Source of the DNA: JAMXLO01 sp963719805
Lineage (GTDB): Bacteria > Pseudomonadota > Alphaproteobacteria > Acetobacterales > Acetobacteraceae
Assembly: GCA_963719805.1 (NCBI GenBank)
Contig: CAVRDF010000007.1
Span: 248,001 to 312,000 of the forward strand
DNA length: 64,000 nt
Direction: 5' to 3'
Under the pieces are notes generated by a model, which saw nothing but the letters and a program-made list of their open reading frames with translations, was not told where the DNA came from and did not search any database. A program made the translations under genes and the position numbers. Of the stretch, positions 34,092 to 43,064 are shown piece by piece (position 1 is the first letter of the stretch; each line of letters opens with the position of its first letter).

Positions 34092-34757
34092 ATGGATATC
34101 GACATCAGCCCGCTGATTGAGAATTGGCGATTCATATCGCAGGCGATTGGCATGACGCTGTTGCTCAGCGCGCTCTCGATATGCCTTGGACTCGCTATTG
34201 GTATTATCTGCGGGACGCTCCGGACCTATGGCGGCCGGTTCATTGGCGTGGTGCTCGGCCTCTACGTCGATCTAGTGCGTTCGATCCCGGTGCTGGCGAT
34301 CCTGGTTTGGACCTATTTCGCCTTCCCGCTCTTCATAGGTCATTCGCTGACACCTGTGACCGGTGGTGTGCTCGCCCTCGGCTTTCATCTCGGCGCCTAT
34401 GTGACGGAAGCTATAAGGGCCGGTCTTACCTCGATCCGAAGCGGACAGATGCGGGCTGCGCTCGCACTTGGCATGTCGCGATTCCAGGCGATCCGCAAGA
34501 TCATCCTGCCGCAAGCGCTTATCCGCATGCTTCCGCCTCTCGGCTCGCTCATCGTTGTCGCCGTGAAGGACAGCGCGATCGCCTCGGTGATCGCCGTGCC
34601 GGAGCTTCTGCGTCAGTCGCAGGTTCTGGCGGGCAAGACCTATCGTCCCTTCGAGATCTATACCGCCGCAATGCTCATCTATTTCGTGATTTGCTACCCG
34701 ATAGCGCGCGTCATCGATCGAGTTTACCGGCGTTTGGCGCCACTCGGCGCGTCGTGA
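34092..34757 (+). CDS. Polar-amino-acid-type ABC importer permease, second system, subunit 1
   Basis: A 221-residue HisM/GltJ-like permease with the family block YVDLVRSIPVLAILVWTYFAFPLFIG and the EAA loop AALALGMSRFQAIRKIILPQALIRMLPPLGSLIVVAVKDSAIASV. The Arg-Ser-I-P before the helix replaces the more common R-G-T-P. It lies 97 bp after the binding-protein gene and 7 bp before its partner permease. Confidence 0.93.
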   Translation: MDIDISPLIENWRFISQAIGMTLLLSALSICLGLAIGIICGTLRTYGGRFIGVVLGLYVDLVRSIPVLAILVWTYFAFPLFIGHSLTPVTGGVLALGFHLGAYVTEAIRAGLTSIRSGQMRAALALGMSRFQAIRKIILPQALIRMLPPLGSLIVVAVKDSAIASVIAVPELLRQSQVLAGKTYRPFEIYTAAMLIYFVICYPIARVIDRVYRRLAPLGAS

Positions 34758-34764
34758 GAGCGGC

Positions 34765-35424
34765 GTGACCTTCGACTGGTCGGTCGTCTGGGACAATCGC
34801 TGGCGCTTCATCGATGGCGCCGAGATCACCGTGATCCTGACGGTCACGACGATGGCGCTGGCGCTGCCGGGCGGTATGCTGCTCGCCCTGTTGCGCCTCT
34901 CTCCGATCCGTATCGTCAGCAGCGCTGCAACTGGCTTTGTCGAGTTCTTTCGCGCAACGCCACTCATTCTCCAGATTTATTGGGTCTTCTACGTCCTGCC
35001 GGCAGCCTTCGACATCACGTTGTCGGAATTCACCACAGCGCTGGTCGGACTGACCCTCAACGTCTCGTCCTTCAACTCGGAGACCTTCCGCGCAGGGATC
35101 CTGTCAATCCGGCGCGGACAGTGGAACGCAGCCCTCGCACTCGGCATGACCAAGTGGCAGGCACTGCACAAGATCGTCCTGCCGCAGGCCGTGCTGCGTG
35201 TCCTCCCGGCGCTTGCCAGCACCTGGGTATCCCTGTTCAAGGATACGTCCCTCGTCTCGATCATAGCCGTCGCCGATCTCAGCTACGTCTCGCTGAAGAT
35301 CCGCTCCGAGACCTATCGGGTCCTCGAGGTCTTGACCGCAATGGCGGGGCTCTACTGCCTCATGGGCTATCCGCAAGCGAAGCTGGTGGACTGGGTCCAT
35401 CGCCGTCTCAAGGTAGCCGAGTGA
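34765..35424 (+). CDS. Polar-amino-acid-type ABC importer permease, second system, subunit 2
   Basis: A 219-residue permease, paralogous to its neighbour; it begins at GTG 34765. It contains FVEFFRATPLILQIYWVFYVLPAAFDITLSEFTTALVGLTLN and the EAA loop NAALALGMTKWQALHKIVLPQAVLRVLPALASTWVSLFKDTSL. The stop overlaps the ATPase start (TGATG). Confidence 0.93.
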   Translation: MTFDWSVVWDNRWRFIDGAEITVILTVTTMALALPGGMLLALLRLSPIRIVSSAATGFVEFFRATPLILQIYWVFYVLPAAFDITLSEFTTALVGLTLNVSSFNSETFRAGILSIRRGQWNAALALGMTKWQALHKIVLPQAVLRVLPALASTWVSLFKDTSLVSIIAVADLSYVSLKIRSETYRVLEVLTAMAGLYCLMGYPQAKLVDWVHRRLKVAE

Positions 35425-36296
35425 TGACGGCTAGCGCTACCGGCAAACTGGCCGCACGTGTCGGAGCCGACGCACCGGCAATCCTCGCCTTCGACAGCGT
35501 CGCCAAGCGCTATGGCACGCTGCAAGCGCTTGCCGGGGTCAGCTTCCAGGTCAACCGAGGCGAGGTCGTTTGCCTCATCGGTCCCAGCGGCTCCGGTAAA
35601 TCTACCTTGCTGCGCTGCGCCAATGCGCTCGAAGGCATCGACGCGGGACACATCGCCTTCGATGGCGTCGGTGTGAACGACAAGGCGACCGACGTTCGCA
35701 ATCTGCGGCGCCGAATGGGGATGGTGTTCCAGAATTTCGAACTGTTCCCGCACCTGACCGTGCTCGGCAATGTCTCGGTTGGACCCGTGACCGTCCTCGG
35801 AATGCAGCGCAAGGCCGCAGCGGCGCGTGCCATGGATCTGCTGCGCAAGGTGGGACTCGCCGACAAGGCGCAGCAACACCCGGCAGCGCTTTCTGGGGGC
35901 CAACAACAGCGCGTCGCCATCGCCCGTGCACTGGCGATGCAGCCCGATGTCATGCTGTTCGACGAACCGACCTCGGCGCTCGATCCCGAGACGATCGGCG
36001 AGGTACTCAGCGTCATGAAGCGCCTGGCGGACGAAGGCATGACCATGGTCGTCGTGACCCACGAGATGGATTTCGCCAAGCGCGTCGGCAATTGGGTAGT
36101 GGTCTTCGACCAGGGTCAGGTCATCGAGCAAGGTCCGCCGCGGCAAATCTTCGAACGGCCGACGGTAACCCGTACTCGCGAATTCCTCAGCCATCTCGGG
36201 TGGCACGGCGAGAGCCTCGATTCGGAAACGCCGCTGGTCGAAAGGCCACTCATCCCCACCGGGTCCGGTGGGCATCCAGGAGCAGATGCACCATGA
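35424..36296 (+). CDS. Polar-amino-acid-type ABC importer ATPase, second system
   Basis: A 290-residue ATPase: Walker A CLIGPSGSGKSTLLRCANALE, Q-loop MVFQNFELFPHLTVLGNV, signature LSGGQQQRVAIARALAM, Walker B VMLFDEPTSALDPE and H-loop VTHEMDFAK. The last 35 residues are a non-conserved tail (SLDSETPLVERPLIPTGS...). ATG 35424 overlaps the upstream TGA. Its own stop overlaps the enolase-type ATG by 4 bp, which links the importer tightly to that enzyme. Confidence 0.95.
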   Translation: MTASATGKLAARVGADAPAILAFDSVAKRYGTLQALAGVSFQVNRGEVVCLIGPSGSGKSTLLRCANALEGIDAGHIAFDGVGVNDKATDVRNLRRRMGMVFQNFELFPHLTVLGNVSVGPVTVLGMQRKAAAARAMDLLRKVGLADKAQQHPAALSGGQQQRVAIARALAMQPDVMLFDEPTSALDPETIGEVLSVMKRLADEGMTMVVVTHEMDFAKRVGNWVVVFDQGQVIEQGPPRQIFERPTVTRTREFLSHLGWHGESLDSETPLVERPLIPTGSGGHPGADAP

Positions 36297-37462
36297 AGAT
36301 CACCGGCATCGACTGCCATGTCCTGCTCGCACCGAACTACGATAAAACCCTGACATCGTCGGCGCAGGACAGCTTCATCGTCGTCATTCAAACCGATGCC
36401 GGCATCAGCGGCTACGGCGAAACCGACGTCAATCCTTGGATCGCCAAGGCCTGCATCGAGGCGCCCGGCACCCACACCATGAGCCTGTCGCTGCGTGATA
36501 TCCTGATCGGCTCTGACCCGCTCGACATCGAGGCGCTGTGGCAGCGCATGTATATCGGGACGTGCATGCACGGCCGCCGCGGCGCCGGCATCCACACGAT
36601 GGGTGCGATCGAGATGGCGCTGTGGGACATCAAAGGCAAGGCTGAAAGCAAGCCGGTTTACGAATTGCTGGGCGGCGCCAGGCAGACATCGATCGTGCCC
36701 TATGCATCGCTGCAACCTTCGGGAAACAGCTTCGAGGAATATCGCGATTCGCTGTGTGCCTGGGCCGAGCGGGCGAAGGGGCTGGGCTTCAAGGCAGTGA
36801 AGGCCGAGGTGACGATGAACGGACCCTATGCGCATAGCGGCCTTAACGAGAGCTTCGACCGTCACACTGAAGTTGTGGCCGCGGTGCGCAAGACACTAGG
36901 TCCAGAGATCGCCCTGATGGTCGATGTTCAATACATGTGGAACGATGCGGCAACGGCGCTGGAAACGGTCGGGCAATGGAAGGAGTTCGATCTGTTCTTC
37001 CTGGAGACGCCGATCTGGGTCGACAATCTCGACGAGTATGCGCTGCTGCACGATGCCGCACCGATGAAGATCGCCTCGGGTGAGTGGCTGGCGACGCACT
37101 GGGAATTCGAAGACCTGATCGAACGCGGCAAGATCGATGTCGCGCAGCCGGACGTGGGACGTGTTGGCGGCTTCATTGAGGCAAAGAAGGTCTGCGATCT
37201 CGCGGCCGCGCGCGGCCGCATCATCGTGCCGCATTGCTGGAAGACAGGACTCTCGGTCACCGCGACCGCCCACCTCGGGTTCAACACGCCGCATTGCGCC
37301 TTCATCGAATATCTGCCGCCGCACCTGTGCGTCGAAACGCTGCGCCGCGAACTCGTGCAGGAGGGCTTTGATTTCGTCGATGGGCGCATCCTTCCGCCGC
37401 AGAAGCCGGGCCTGGGGATCGAGATGAATGATGAGGTGCTACGCCGCTACAAAGTCGCATGA
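36293..37462 (+). CDS. Enolase-superfamily (MR/MLE) protein, second copy; possible sugar-acid dehydratase
   Basis: A 389-residue enzyme of the mandelate racemase subgroup. Metal ligands: the Asp in LMVDVQYMWND, Glu in FFLETPIW, Glu in KIASGEWLAT. The catalytic His in IIVPHCWKTG is opposite the AVKAEVTMNG Lys. The 'N-terminal HGRRGAGIHTMGAIEMALWDIKGK' block is typical of the acid-sugar dehydratase cluster. It is translationally coupled to the ATPase upstream (ATGA) and followed by an SDR, a pairing often seen in acid-sugar dehydratase/dehydrogenase pathways. The substrate is an inference; no biochemical identity can be given. Confidence 0.88.
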   Translation: MKITGIDCHVLLAPNYDKTLTSSAQDSFIVVIQTDAGISGYGETDVNPWIAKACIEAPGTHTMSLSLRDILIGSDPLDIEALWQRMYIGTCMHGRRGAGIHTMGAIEMALWDIKGKAESKPVYELLGGARQTSIVPYASLQPSGNSFEEYRDSLCAWAERAKGLGFKAVKAEVTMNGPYAHSGLNESFDRHTEVVAAVRKTLGPEIALMVDVQYMWNDAATALETVGQWKEFDLFFLETPIWVDNLDEYALLHDAAPMKIASGEWLATHWEFEDLIERGKIDVAQPDVGRVGGFIEAKKVCDLAAARGRIIVPHCWKTGLSVTATAHLGFNTPHCAFIEYLPPHLCVETLRRELVQEGFDFVDGRILPPQKPGLGIEMNDEVLRRYKVA

Positions 37463-37490
37463 GATTGCGGCTGACACCGGAGAAAAGCCT

Positions 37491-38264
37491 ATGAAGAATG
37501 CCGGATTGTTTTCACTGGACGGACAGGTCGCGCTGGTTCTCGGCGGTTCGAGCGGTATCGGACGCGCCATCGCGCTTGGCTTGCATGACGCCGGTGCCAT
37601 CGTCGTGCCGGTCGGCAAGACGGAGGCAAAGGTCCGCGAGGTCGAGACTGCTCTCGCCACGCACGGCGCGACAGCACATGGTCATTGCGCCGACGTGACG
37701 CAATCCGAGGCGCTGACCGACGTTGTGACGCAAACGATCACCCGGCACGGCCGGATCGACATCCTTGTGAATTCGCAGGGAGTGACTGTTCTGAAGCCCG
37801 CTGAAGAGTTCAGCCGCGCCGACTATGAGCGGGTCATGGCGATCAACCTCACCAGTGTCTTCTTCGCCAGCACGGAGGTCGGACGCCATATGCTGGAGCG
37901 TGGGACCGGCAGCATCATCAACATCACCTCGCTTGCTGCCCATCGCGGCTTCCAACTCAGTGCGCTCTATACCATGAGCAAACACGGCGTACTTGCGCTG
38001 ACAAGGACGCTTGCAGCGGAATGGGCGGCCCGAGGGGTGAGGGTGAATGCCATCGCGCCTGGCTTTTTCATGACGGCGCTCAATCGCGACAAGATGTCGC
38101 CGACACGCAAGGATATCGCGATGCGCCGCACACCGATGAAGCGGTTCGGCGAGGTTGAAGAACTGGTTGGCGCGGCGATCTATCTGGCCTCGCCCTCGGC
38201 GAGTTACGTCACAGGCGAAACCATTGCCGTCGATGGCGGATTTCTCGCTGCCGGCCTCGACTGA
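37491..38264 (+). CDS. Short-chain dehydrogenase/reductase (gluconate 5-dehydrogenase/FabG-like)
   Basis: A 257-residue classical SDR. The NAD(P) motif is VALVLGGSSGIGRAIALGL (TGxxxGIG form, with Gly for Thr). The catalytic triad lies in IINITSLAAH (Ser) and ALYTMSKHGV (Tyr-x3-Lys). The usual NNAG is LVNSQG here, the Gly being kept. The C-terminal YVTGETIAVDGGF is standard. It is the last gene of the GntR-linked run, 28 bp after the enolase-family gene, and would oxidise or reduce a hydroxy/keto intermediate. Confidence 0.92.
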   Translation: MKNAGLFSLDGQVALVLGGSSGIGRAIALGLHDAGAIVVPVGKTEAKVREVETALATHGATAHGHCADVTQSEALTDVVTQTITRHGRIDILVNSQGVTVLKPAEEFSRADYERVMAINLTSVFFASTEVGRHMLERGTGSIINITSLAAHRGFQLSALYTMSKHGVLALTRTLAAEWAARGVRVNAIAPGFFMTALNRDKMSPTRKDIAMRRTPMKRFGEVEELVGAAIYLASPSASYVTGETIAVDGGFLAAGLD

Positions 38265-38285
38265 GATCCACGCCGTGACGCAATA

Positions 38286-39395
38286 TCAATCTACCAGACC
38301 ATGCTCAGGCCGGGCGGCTCTTGTGAGGTCGAGGGCGGCTCTACGCTCACGCATCGTCGGCGTATCAGCCAGCACAAGGTCAAACCGTCTCATCATTTCT
38401 GCCGAGAGATCTTTCGCGGCGTTCCATTGCGGCCCCTGCCCCGCCATGACCAGACGGTACAACTCGGGAATTTCCCGACGGTAGACTTGATCCCGTGCTT
38501 CCAAACGCTGCTGGCGAATATCCCCTCTGAACTGCTGCCGCAGAAACCCATAGGCCAGCAACTCACTGAGCAGAATGGTGACGATCTCCTCCGCCTGTGT
38601 CGGCTCGTATTCGATCAGGTCCCTGATTGCCTTCCGTGCGCTCTCCAGCCCGAGAAACTGCATGTAAATCACATTGCAGATCGCACGGTGCCAGTCGTTG
38701 CCGAGCGGGAAGCTGGACGACGGTGGAGTGACCGTGGCCAGTCTGCGCAGAGAGTCCCGCATCACCTTCATGTAGGTGTAGAAGGCCGTGACGTGCTTGA
38801 CGACGTCTGCCTCAAGCGACTGCAGCTCCTTCACCGATGAATCGAAAATCGGAAAGTAGCTTTCTTGCGACGTGAACTTGGTTGTGTCGTCGGGGCTTTC
38901 TCCATCGATGTCGCGCCGCCGTCCCACCTCGGGTCCATCCTGGAACAGCTCGATGTAGCGCTTGACCATTTCGACCACGACGGCGACGCGACAAAGGGTG
39001 GTGATCTCGCAGGCAAACAAATCGATGACGCCAAGCCGCGCGCTGCCAGCCTGATACGTCCAGGCGAGCACGCCGCAACCAACCGCACCGACCGCACCGA
39101 TGAACGCGCCACTATCAGCAATCGATGTGAACGCGAGCCGCACCCAGATCCAACCATTCGTGCTCTTGCGCACATCCGGCCAGTTGCTGATCACCTCATG
39201 CTCGAAGCAGAAGGCGATCGCCAGGACGGCGCAGACAAGCACGATGATGACGGTCACTGAGAAGATGAGCCGTAGGTCAGCGACATGGCGGGACCTGCCA
39301 AGCCGTTCGAAGGTCGAGGATTCTTTCCCAATTCGAAGCTGGCGCAGGATAGCGAGCGGCGACAGCATGGAGACGATACCCATCGGCCAGACCAT
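38286..39395 (-). CDS. Hypothetical membrane protein, 369 aa
   Basis: I do not recognise this protein. There are two clear hydrophobic helices near the N terminus (LIFSVTVIIVLVCAVLAIAF at about 42-62 and AFIGAVGAVGCGVLAWTYQAG at about 97-117), with a short positive stretch before the first. The remaining ~250 residues are soluble and helical, with several charged amphipathic segments (SSVKELQSLEADVVKHVTAFY; DQVYRREIPELYRLVMAG). It may be anchored in the inner membrane with a cytoplasmic domain. The start is the first ATG; a later Met is possible. Confidence 0.65.
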   Translation of the reverse strand: MVWPMGIVSMLSPLAILRQLRIGKESSTFERLGRSRHVADLRLIFSVTVIIVLVCAVLAIAFCFEHEVISNWPDVRKSTNGWIWVRLAFTSIADSGAFIGAVGAVGCGVLAWTYQAGSARLGVIDLFACEITTLCRVAVVVEMVKRYIELFQDGPEVGRRRDIDGESPDDTTKFTSQESYFPIFDSSVKELQSLEADVVKHVTAFYTYMKVMRDSLRRLATVTPPSSSFPLGNDWHRAICNVIYMQFLGLESARKAIRDLIEYEPTQAEEIVTILLSELLAYGFLRQQFRGDIRQQRLEARDQVYRREIPELYRLVMAGQGPQWNAAKDLSAEMMRRFDLVLADTPTMRERRAALDLTRAARPEHGLVD

Positions 39396-39690
39396 GCGTT
39401 AAATTGCGATAGATTGTAGAGTAATTCTCAACGCAGCACTTGTGAACTGCGCCACATCCGCCGGCAATTCACTGCACCGCTGCCAGCAGTTGCTCAGCGG
39501 TTTCGGCCGCCAACCAAATATTCGGCGCCGTCTCGTCGCCCGCGAGGCTATTCCTCTCCCACCGTCGTCGCCAAATCGCATCTCATCAACACGCGCGTGG
39601 CGGCATGAGCCGATAGTTGGGACCACCTGGGAGCCCGATCAGGTCTATGCGTGTCCGCTGGCAAAGTATCGGTCTGCACGGTTGATCGCG
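39396..39690. other. Intergenic region, 295 bp, no gene recognised
   Basis: Between the membrane protein and the FAD monooxygenase, both on the reverse strand. It probably carries the promoter of the former. A 75-codon reverse-strand open frame here is rich in Arg/Cys and has no ribosome-binding site; I do not call it a gene. Confidence 0.4.
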
Positions 39691-41619
39691 TCAGAGCAGC
39701 GGAAGCATGAAATCTGCGAAGAAGGCAGAAATTTCGGCCGTCGCCTCGATCGGAAGAGCGTGCGCGACATATTGGTCAGGACGCACAACGATGACGCAGC
39801 CGCGTTCCCGATCGATACCGCGCATATCAAAAATGTCCTGGCCGCTCTTCGGATCGGCACAGAACATCTTCTCGTAGTCACAAAGCCCGAAACGACCCTT
39901 TTTGGGGAGAAGGAACGCGGGCAAGTCGTGCAGTGCCAGCGTACGATGGTCCTGCTGAAAGACTGCGCGCACATCTATGACAGAGTCGATGTCCTCTCCA
40001 GCCGGCGTGTGCTTCCGGATCGGTGACTCGGGAGACTCAGCGAGGAATTCGCAGAGCGTTCGCACGGCAGATTGCGGGGCAACCGGATCTTCGTCGCGGC
40101 CGAAAATGAAGAGACGCCAGCGACCGTCCGCCTTGACCGTGTGCCCCAGCTGCATGGGCTTGCCATCCGCCAGCCTGATAACCGGCGCCGAGTGGAACCG
40201 CATGCCTATGACCAAATCCTTGGCAAGATGCTTATGCGTCGTCGGGCCGGTGATGATCGAGGACTCGTAGCGGGTCGCGGTGCCGGCGGTGAAGCGTCCA
40301 TGCATGGTAAAATATCGCTGGAACTCCGCAGGTTCGACGCCTTCCCCAGTTTCGTCGCCGGGCTTCTTGGGTGGCGCACTGAAAATTCGTGCGAACTCGC
40401 GATCGAAGTCGATCAACTCCTTGGCGATCGTCCTCCGTTCTGCCGAATAGGTCTGGAGGATCTTCGGCTCACATCGGCCCATCACCACTGATGCGAGCTT
40501 CCAGCCAAGATTGAAGCTGTCCTGCATGGAGACGTTCATGCCCTGCCCCGCCTTCGGGCTATGGGTGTGGCAGGCGTCTCCGGCGATGAATACACGTGGC
40601 GCACGCGTATCGGTCTGGTCAGCCGGCACATCGTCGAACTTTTCACAAAGCCGTTGGCCGATCTCGTAGATCGACCACCATGCAACCTCCATGACCTTCA
40701 ACGTGTACGGCCGAAGGATGCGCTGTGCCCCCGCGATCAGGTGGTCGATGTTGATGTGCCGCTCTGCGACGCGCTCATTCTGATTGAGCTTGTCGAGTTC
40801 AACATAGAGCCGAACCAGGTAGCCACCCTCGCGAGGGATGACGAGCAGGCTGCCTTCGTTGGCCGACTGGACAACTGCCTTCAGGCGGATATCAGGAAAA
40901 TCGGTCACGGCCAGGACGTCCATGACGCCCCATGCCTGGTTCGCCGCATCCCCATGCAGCGCGTGCCCGAGCGCCCTGCGCACATCGCTGCGGGCTCCAT
41001 CGCACCCGACCACGTAGCGAGCACGGACAGTCTCCTTCTCTCCGGCGTGGCCGGGATCAAGCCGTTCCAGCGTAACTGCTACGGGAAAGGTTGAGTCCTG
41101 TTCGCCGGTCATGGAGAGGTCGAGCAGCTTGCGCGCGTACGTTGGCTCTAGCCGCGATGGCGAGTTGCGCATCACATCAAGCAAGAAGTCATGGACGCGC
41201 GCCTGGTTCAGGATGACGTGAGGAAATTCGGATAGCCCGTCCTCGGTGTCCTGGATCCTGCCTCCACGAACAATCGTCCCGCTCTGGCTGAGGTCAGGCT
41301 TCCAGAACGACGTCTCGTTGACCCAATATGCCTCCTTGAGCGCACGCCCGGAAAACTCAAATGCCTCAAACATCTCCATGGTACGGCAGGCGACGCCGTC
41401 GGCCTGGCCGAGGATCAACGGACCGGTTCTTTGCTCGACAACGCGCGTCCTGATACTTGGGAAGGAAGCAAGCTGCGCCGCCAGGACAAGGCCGGCCGGA
41501 CCAGTACCGACGATTAAAACGTCGACCTCGTCGCTATTTGCGTCCTCAGAACCGTGGCCGCCGCGGGCTTCGGCGATTCCCGGATCGCCCGGCCTGAAGC
41601 CGTTCAGATGGAACTGCAT
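39691..41619 (-). CDS. FAD-dependent aromatic hydroxylase (phenol 2-monooxygenase / MobA type)
   Basis: A 642-residue single-component flavoprotein monooxygenase. Residues about 33-60 hold the FAD motif DVLIVGTGPAGLVLAAQLAS. The DG motif is RYVVGCDGARSDVRRAL and the GD motif RVFIAGDACHTHSPKAGQGMNVSMQDSFNLGWKL. The last ~170 residues form the thioredoxin-like dimerisation domain of phenol hydroxylases (RFHSAPVIRLADG..., HDLPAFLLPKK, VIVVRPDQYVAH). It should use NADPH and O2 to hydroxylate a phenol or hydroxybenzoate. No ring-cleavage gene is nearby, so the pathway context is missing. Confidence 0.9.
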   Translation of the reverse strand: MQFHLNGFRPGDPGIAEARGGHGSEDANSDEVDVLIVGTGPAGLVLAAQLASFPSIRTRVVEQRTGPLILGQADGVACRTMEMFEAFEFSGRALKEAYWVNETSFWKPDLSQSGTIVRGGRIQDTEDGLSEFPHVILNQARVHDFLLDVMRNSPSRLEPTYARKLLDLSMTGEQDSTFPVAVTLERLDPGHAGEKETVRARYVVGCDGARSDVRRALGHALHGDAANQAWGVMDVLAVTDFPDIRLKAVVQSANEGSLLVIPREGGYLVRLYVELDKLNQNERVAERHINIDHLIAGAQRILRPYTLKVMEVAWWSIYEIGQRLCEKFDDVPADQTDTRAPRVFIAGDACHTHSPKAGQGMNVSMQDSFNLGWKLASVVMGRCEPKILQTYSAERRTIAKELIDFDREFARIFSAPPKKPGDETGEGVEPAEFQRYFTMHGRFTAGTATRYESSIITGPTTHKHLAKDLVIGMRFHSAPVIRLADGKPMQLGHTVKADGRWRLFIFGRDEDPVAPQSAVRTLCEFLAESPESPIRKHTPAGEDIDSVIDVRAVFQQDHRTLALHDLPAFLLPKKGRFGLCDYEKMFCADPKSGQDIFDMRGIDRERGCVIVVRPDQYVAHALPIEATAEISAFFADFMLPLL

Positions 41620-41936
41620 TTTCCGCTATCCCTTCGCCTGCCATCTGCCGGTGGGGAATAGTCCTCATTCGCGCGGAACATTGCAAACGTGGAAAGCCGC
41701 TGGTCGCGAAGTCGAGGCCGGGAACTTCGGCGGCGGCAAGGCACCACGGGGAGACAAGCGCCCATGCACGGCATCGGTTCGTCTACCCGACGATCAGGCT
41801 GCGCGAAGATGGTATAGTCAGCGTGAGTGAGGGTCCTTCCAGATTCGACTTCGTCCGATAAAGCGCGGGCGAGCCGACTGGCGGGCTCGGATGGTGACGA
41901 ACAAGGCCGCGTGGCGGCATCTGAGCGGGAGGTTTC
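41620..41936. other. Divergent intergenic region, 317 bp, no gene recognised
   Basis: Between the divergent FAD monooxygenase (reverse) and SbmA-like (forward) genes, so it should hold both promoters. I see a possible -10 (TATAGT) near 41814-41819 on the forward strand but no matching -35. There is no palindrome of the LacI or GntR type, and no RNA gene. Confidence 0.4.
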
Positions 41937-42947
41937 GTGTTTCAGTCATTTTATCTGTCGCGCCGGTGGCTACCGTGGGCCTTTCCCGGCGCGGCGATGA
42001 TCCTTCTTGTGACCTGGTACCAGGTCCAACTCGACGTCAGGATCAATGAATGGTTTGGCGACTTCTACAACCTTATCCAGAGGGCTCTGGGCCAGCCTAA
42101 TGGAATAACGTTGGACGAATTTCTGGGGCACCTTGCGACTTTCGGCTACATTGCCGGCCTCTATGTGACCATTGCTGTTTTCACCGACTTCTTCATCAAG
42201 CACTACGTATTCCGCTGGCGTACCGCCATGAACGATTACTACGCGGCAAATTGGCACGCCATCCGTGGCATAGAGGGCGCATCGCAGCGCGTGCAGGAGG
42301 ACACGATGCGCTTCGCCCGTCTGATGGAGGGGCTCGGCGTCAGCTTCATGCGCAGCGTCATGACCTTGTTCGCCTTTCTGCCAATCCTTTGGATGCTGTC
42401 AGAAAAGCTCACAGCAATGCCCTGGATTGGCGTCGTCAGCCACTCGCTGGTCTGGGTGGCGATCATCTTCGCATTGGCGGGCACCGTGCTGATGGCCACT
42501 GTCGGCATCAAGCTGCCGGGCCTGGAGTTTGAGAATCAGCGAGTCGAGGCGGCTTACCGCAAAGAGCTTGTCTACGGTGAGGACGACTGGGACCGGGCCA
42601 CCCCGGAACGTTTCGGCGTGCTGTTCGCTGACGTGCGGCGGAATTACTTCCGATTGTTCTTTCACTATATGTATTTCGATGTGGCCAGATACGCGTATCT
42701 GCAGTTCGGTGTCCTGGTTCCCTATATCGCCCTCGGGCCTACCCTCGTCGCAGGCGCCATCACGCTCGGTGTCATGCAGCAGATCGTTCGCGCCTTCGGT
42801 AGGGTGGAAAGTTCGTTCCAATATCTTGTGAGCAGTTGGACCACCATCGTCGAACTGATCTCTGTCTACAAACGGCTTCGTGCCTTCGAGCGCCGCATCG
42901 ATGACGCCGTGGGATTCGCACGCCCTCAGGAGTCGTCAGCGAACTGA
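41937..42947 (+). CDS. SbmA/BacA-family membrane protein, N-terminally short form
   Basis: A 336-residue protein closely resembling SbmA/BacA, proton-driven importers of peptides such as microcins and plant NCR peptides. Diagnostic blocks are HYVFRWRTAMNDYYAANWHAIRGIEGASQRVQEDTMRFA, VGIKLPGLEFENQRVEAAYRKELVYGEDD and FHYMYFDVARYAYLQ, which align almost without gaps to E. coli SbmA. Compared with the 406-residue E. coli protein, it lacks about the first 75 residues (two helices). A GTG start at 41937 follows GGGAGG. It may be a functional short subtype. It stands alone. Confidence 0.88.
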   Translation: MFQSFYLSRRWLPWAFPGAAMILLVTWYQVQLDVRINEWFGDFYNLIQRALGQPNGITLDEFLGHLATFGYIAGLYVTIAVFTDFFIKHYVFRWRTAMNDYYAANWHAIRGIEGASQRVQEDTMRFARLMEGLGVSFMRSVMTLFAFLPILWMLSEKLTAMPWIGVVSHSLVWVAIIFALAGTVLMATVGIKLPGLEFENQRVEAAYRKELVYGEDDWDRATPERFGVLFADVRRNYFRLFFHYMYFDVARYAYLQFGVLVPYIALGPTLVAGAITLGVMQQIVRAFGRVESSFQYLVSSWTTIVELISVYKRLRAFERRIDDAVGFARPQESSAN

Positions 42948-42974
42948 GCACCTGTGCCGCAACGTAGCTTCTGG

Positions 42975-43004
42975 TTGCCGACAGCCCGACCACTCTGCTA
43001 GTAT
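42975..43004 (+). promoter_or_regulatory. Candidate promoter of the Pot-type importer operon
   Basis: TTGCCG (42975-42980), 18-bp spacer, TAGTAT (42999-43004). The LacI-type palindrome begins 5 bp downstream, covering the expected start point, so a repressor bound there would block initiation. Confidence 0.55.
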
Positions 43005-43008
43005 CCTT

Positions 43009-43022
43009 TTGGAACGTTCCAA
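43009..43022. promoter_or_regulatory. LacI-type operator, copy 1 (TTGGAACGTTCCAA)
   Basis: A perfect 14-bp palindrome with the central CG typical of LacI-family operators. It lies just after the -10 box of the Pot-type importer operon. Near-identical sites occur at 55848-55861 and 60448-60465, and a LacI-family gene lies at 51124-52179. Confidence 0.75.
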
Positions 43023-43064
43023 GCATTAAGGAGCATCACGCCTCTGGACAGAGCACCGGACCTC

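Noticed and set aside
39399..39626. 75-codon reverse frame in the gap before the membrane protein
   Set aside because: Arg/Cys-rich, no ribosome-binding site, no homology recognised.
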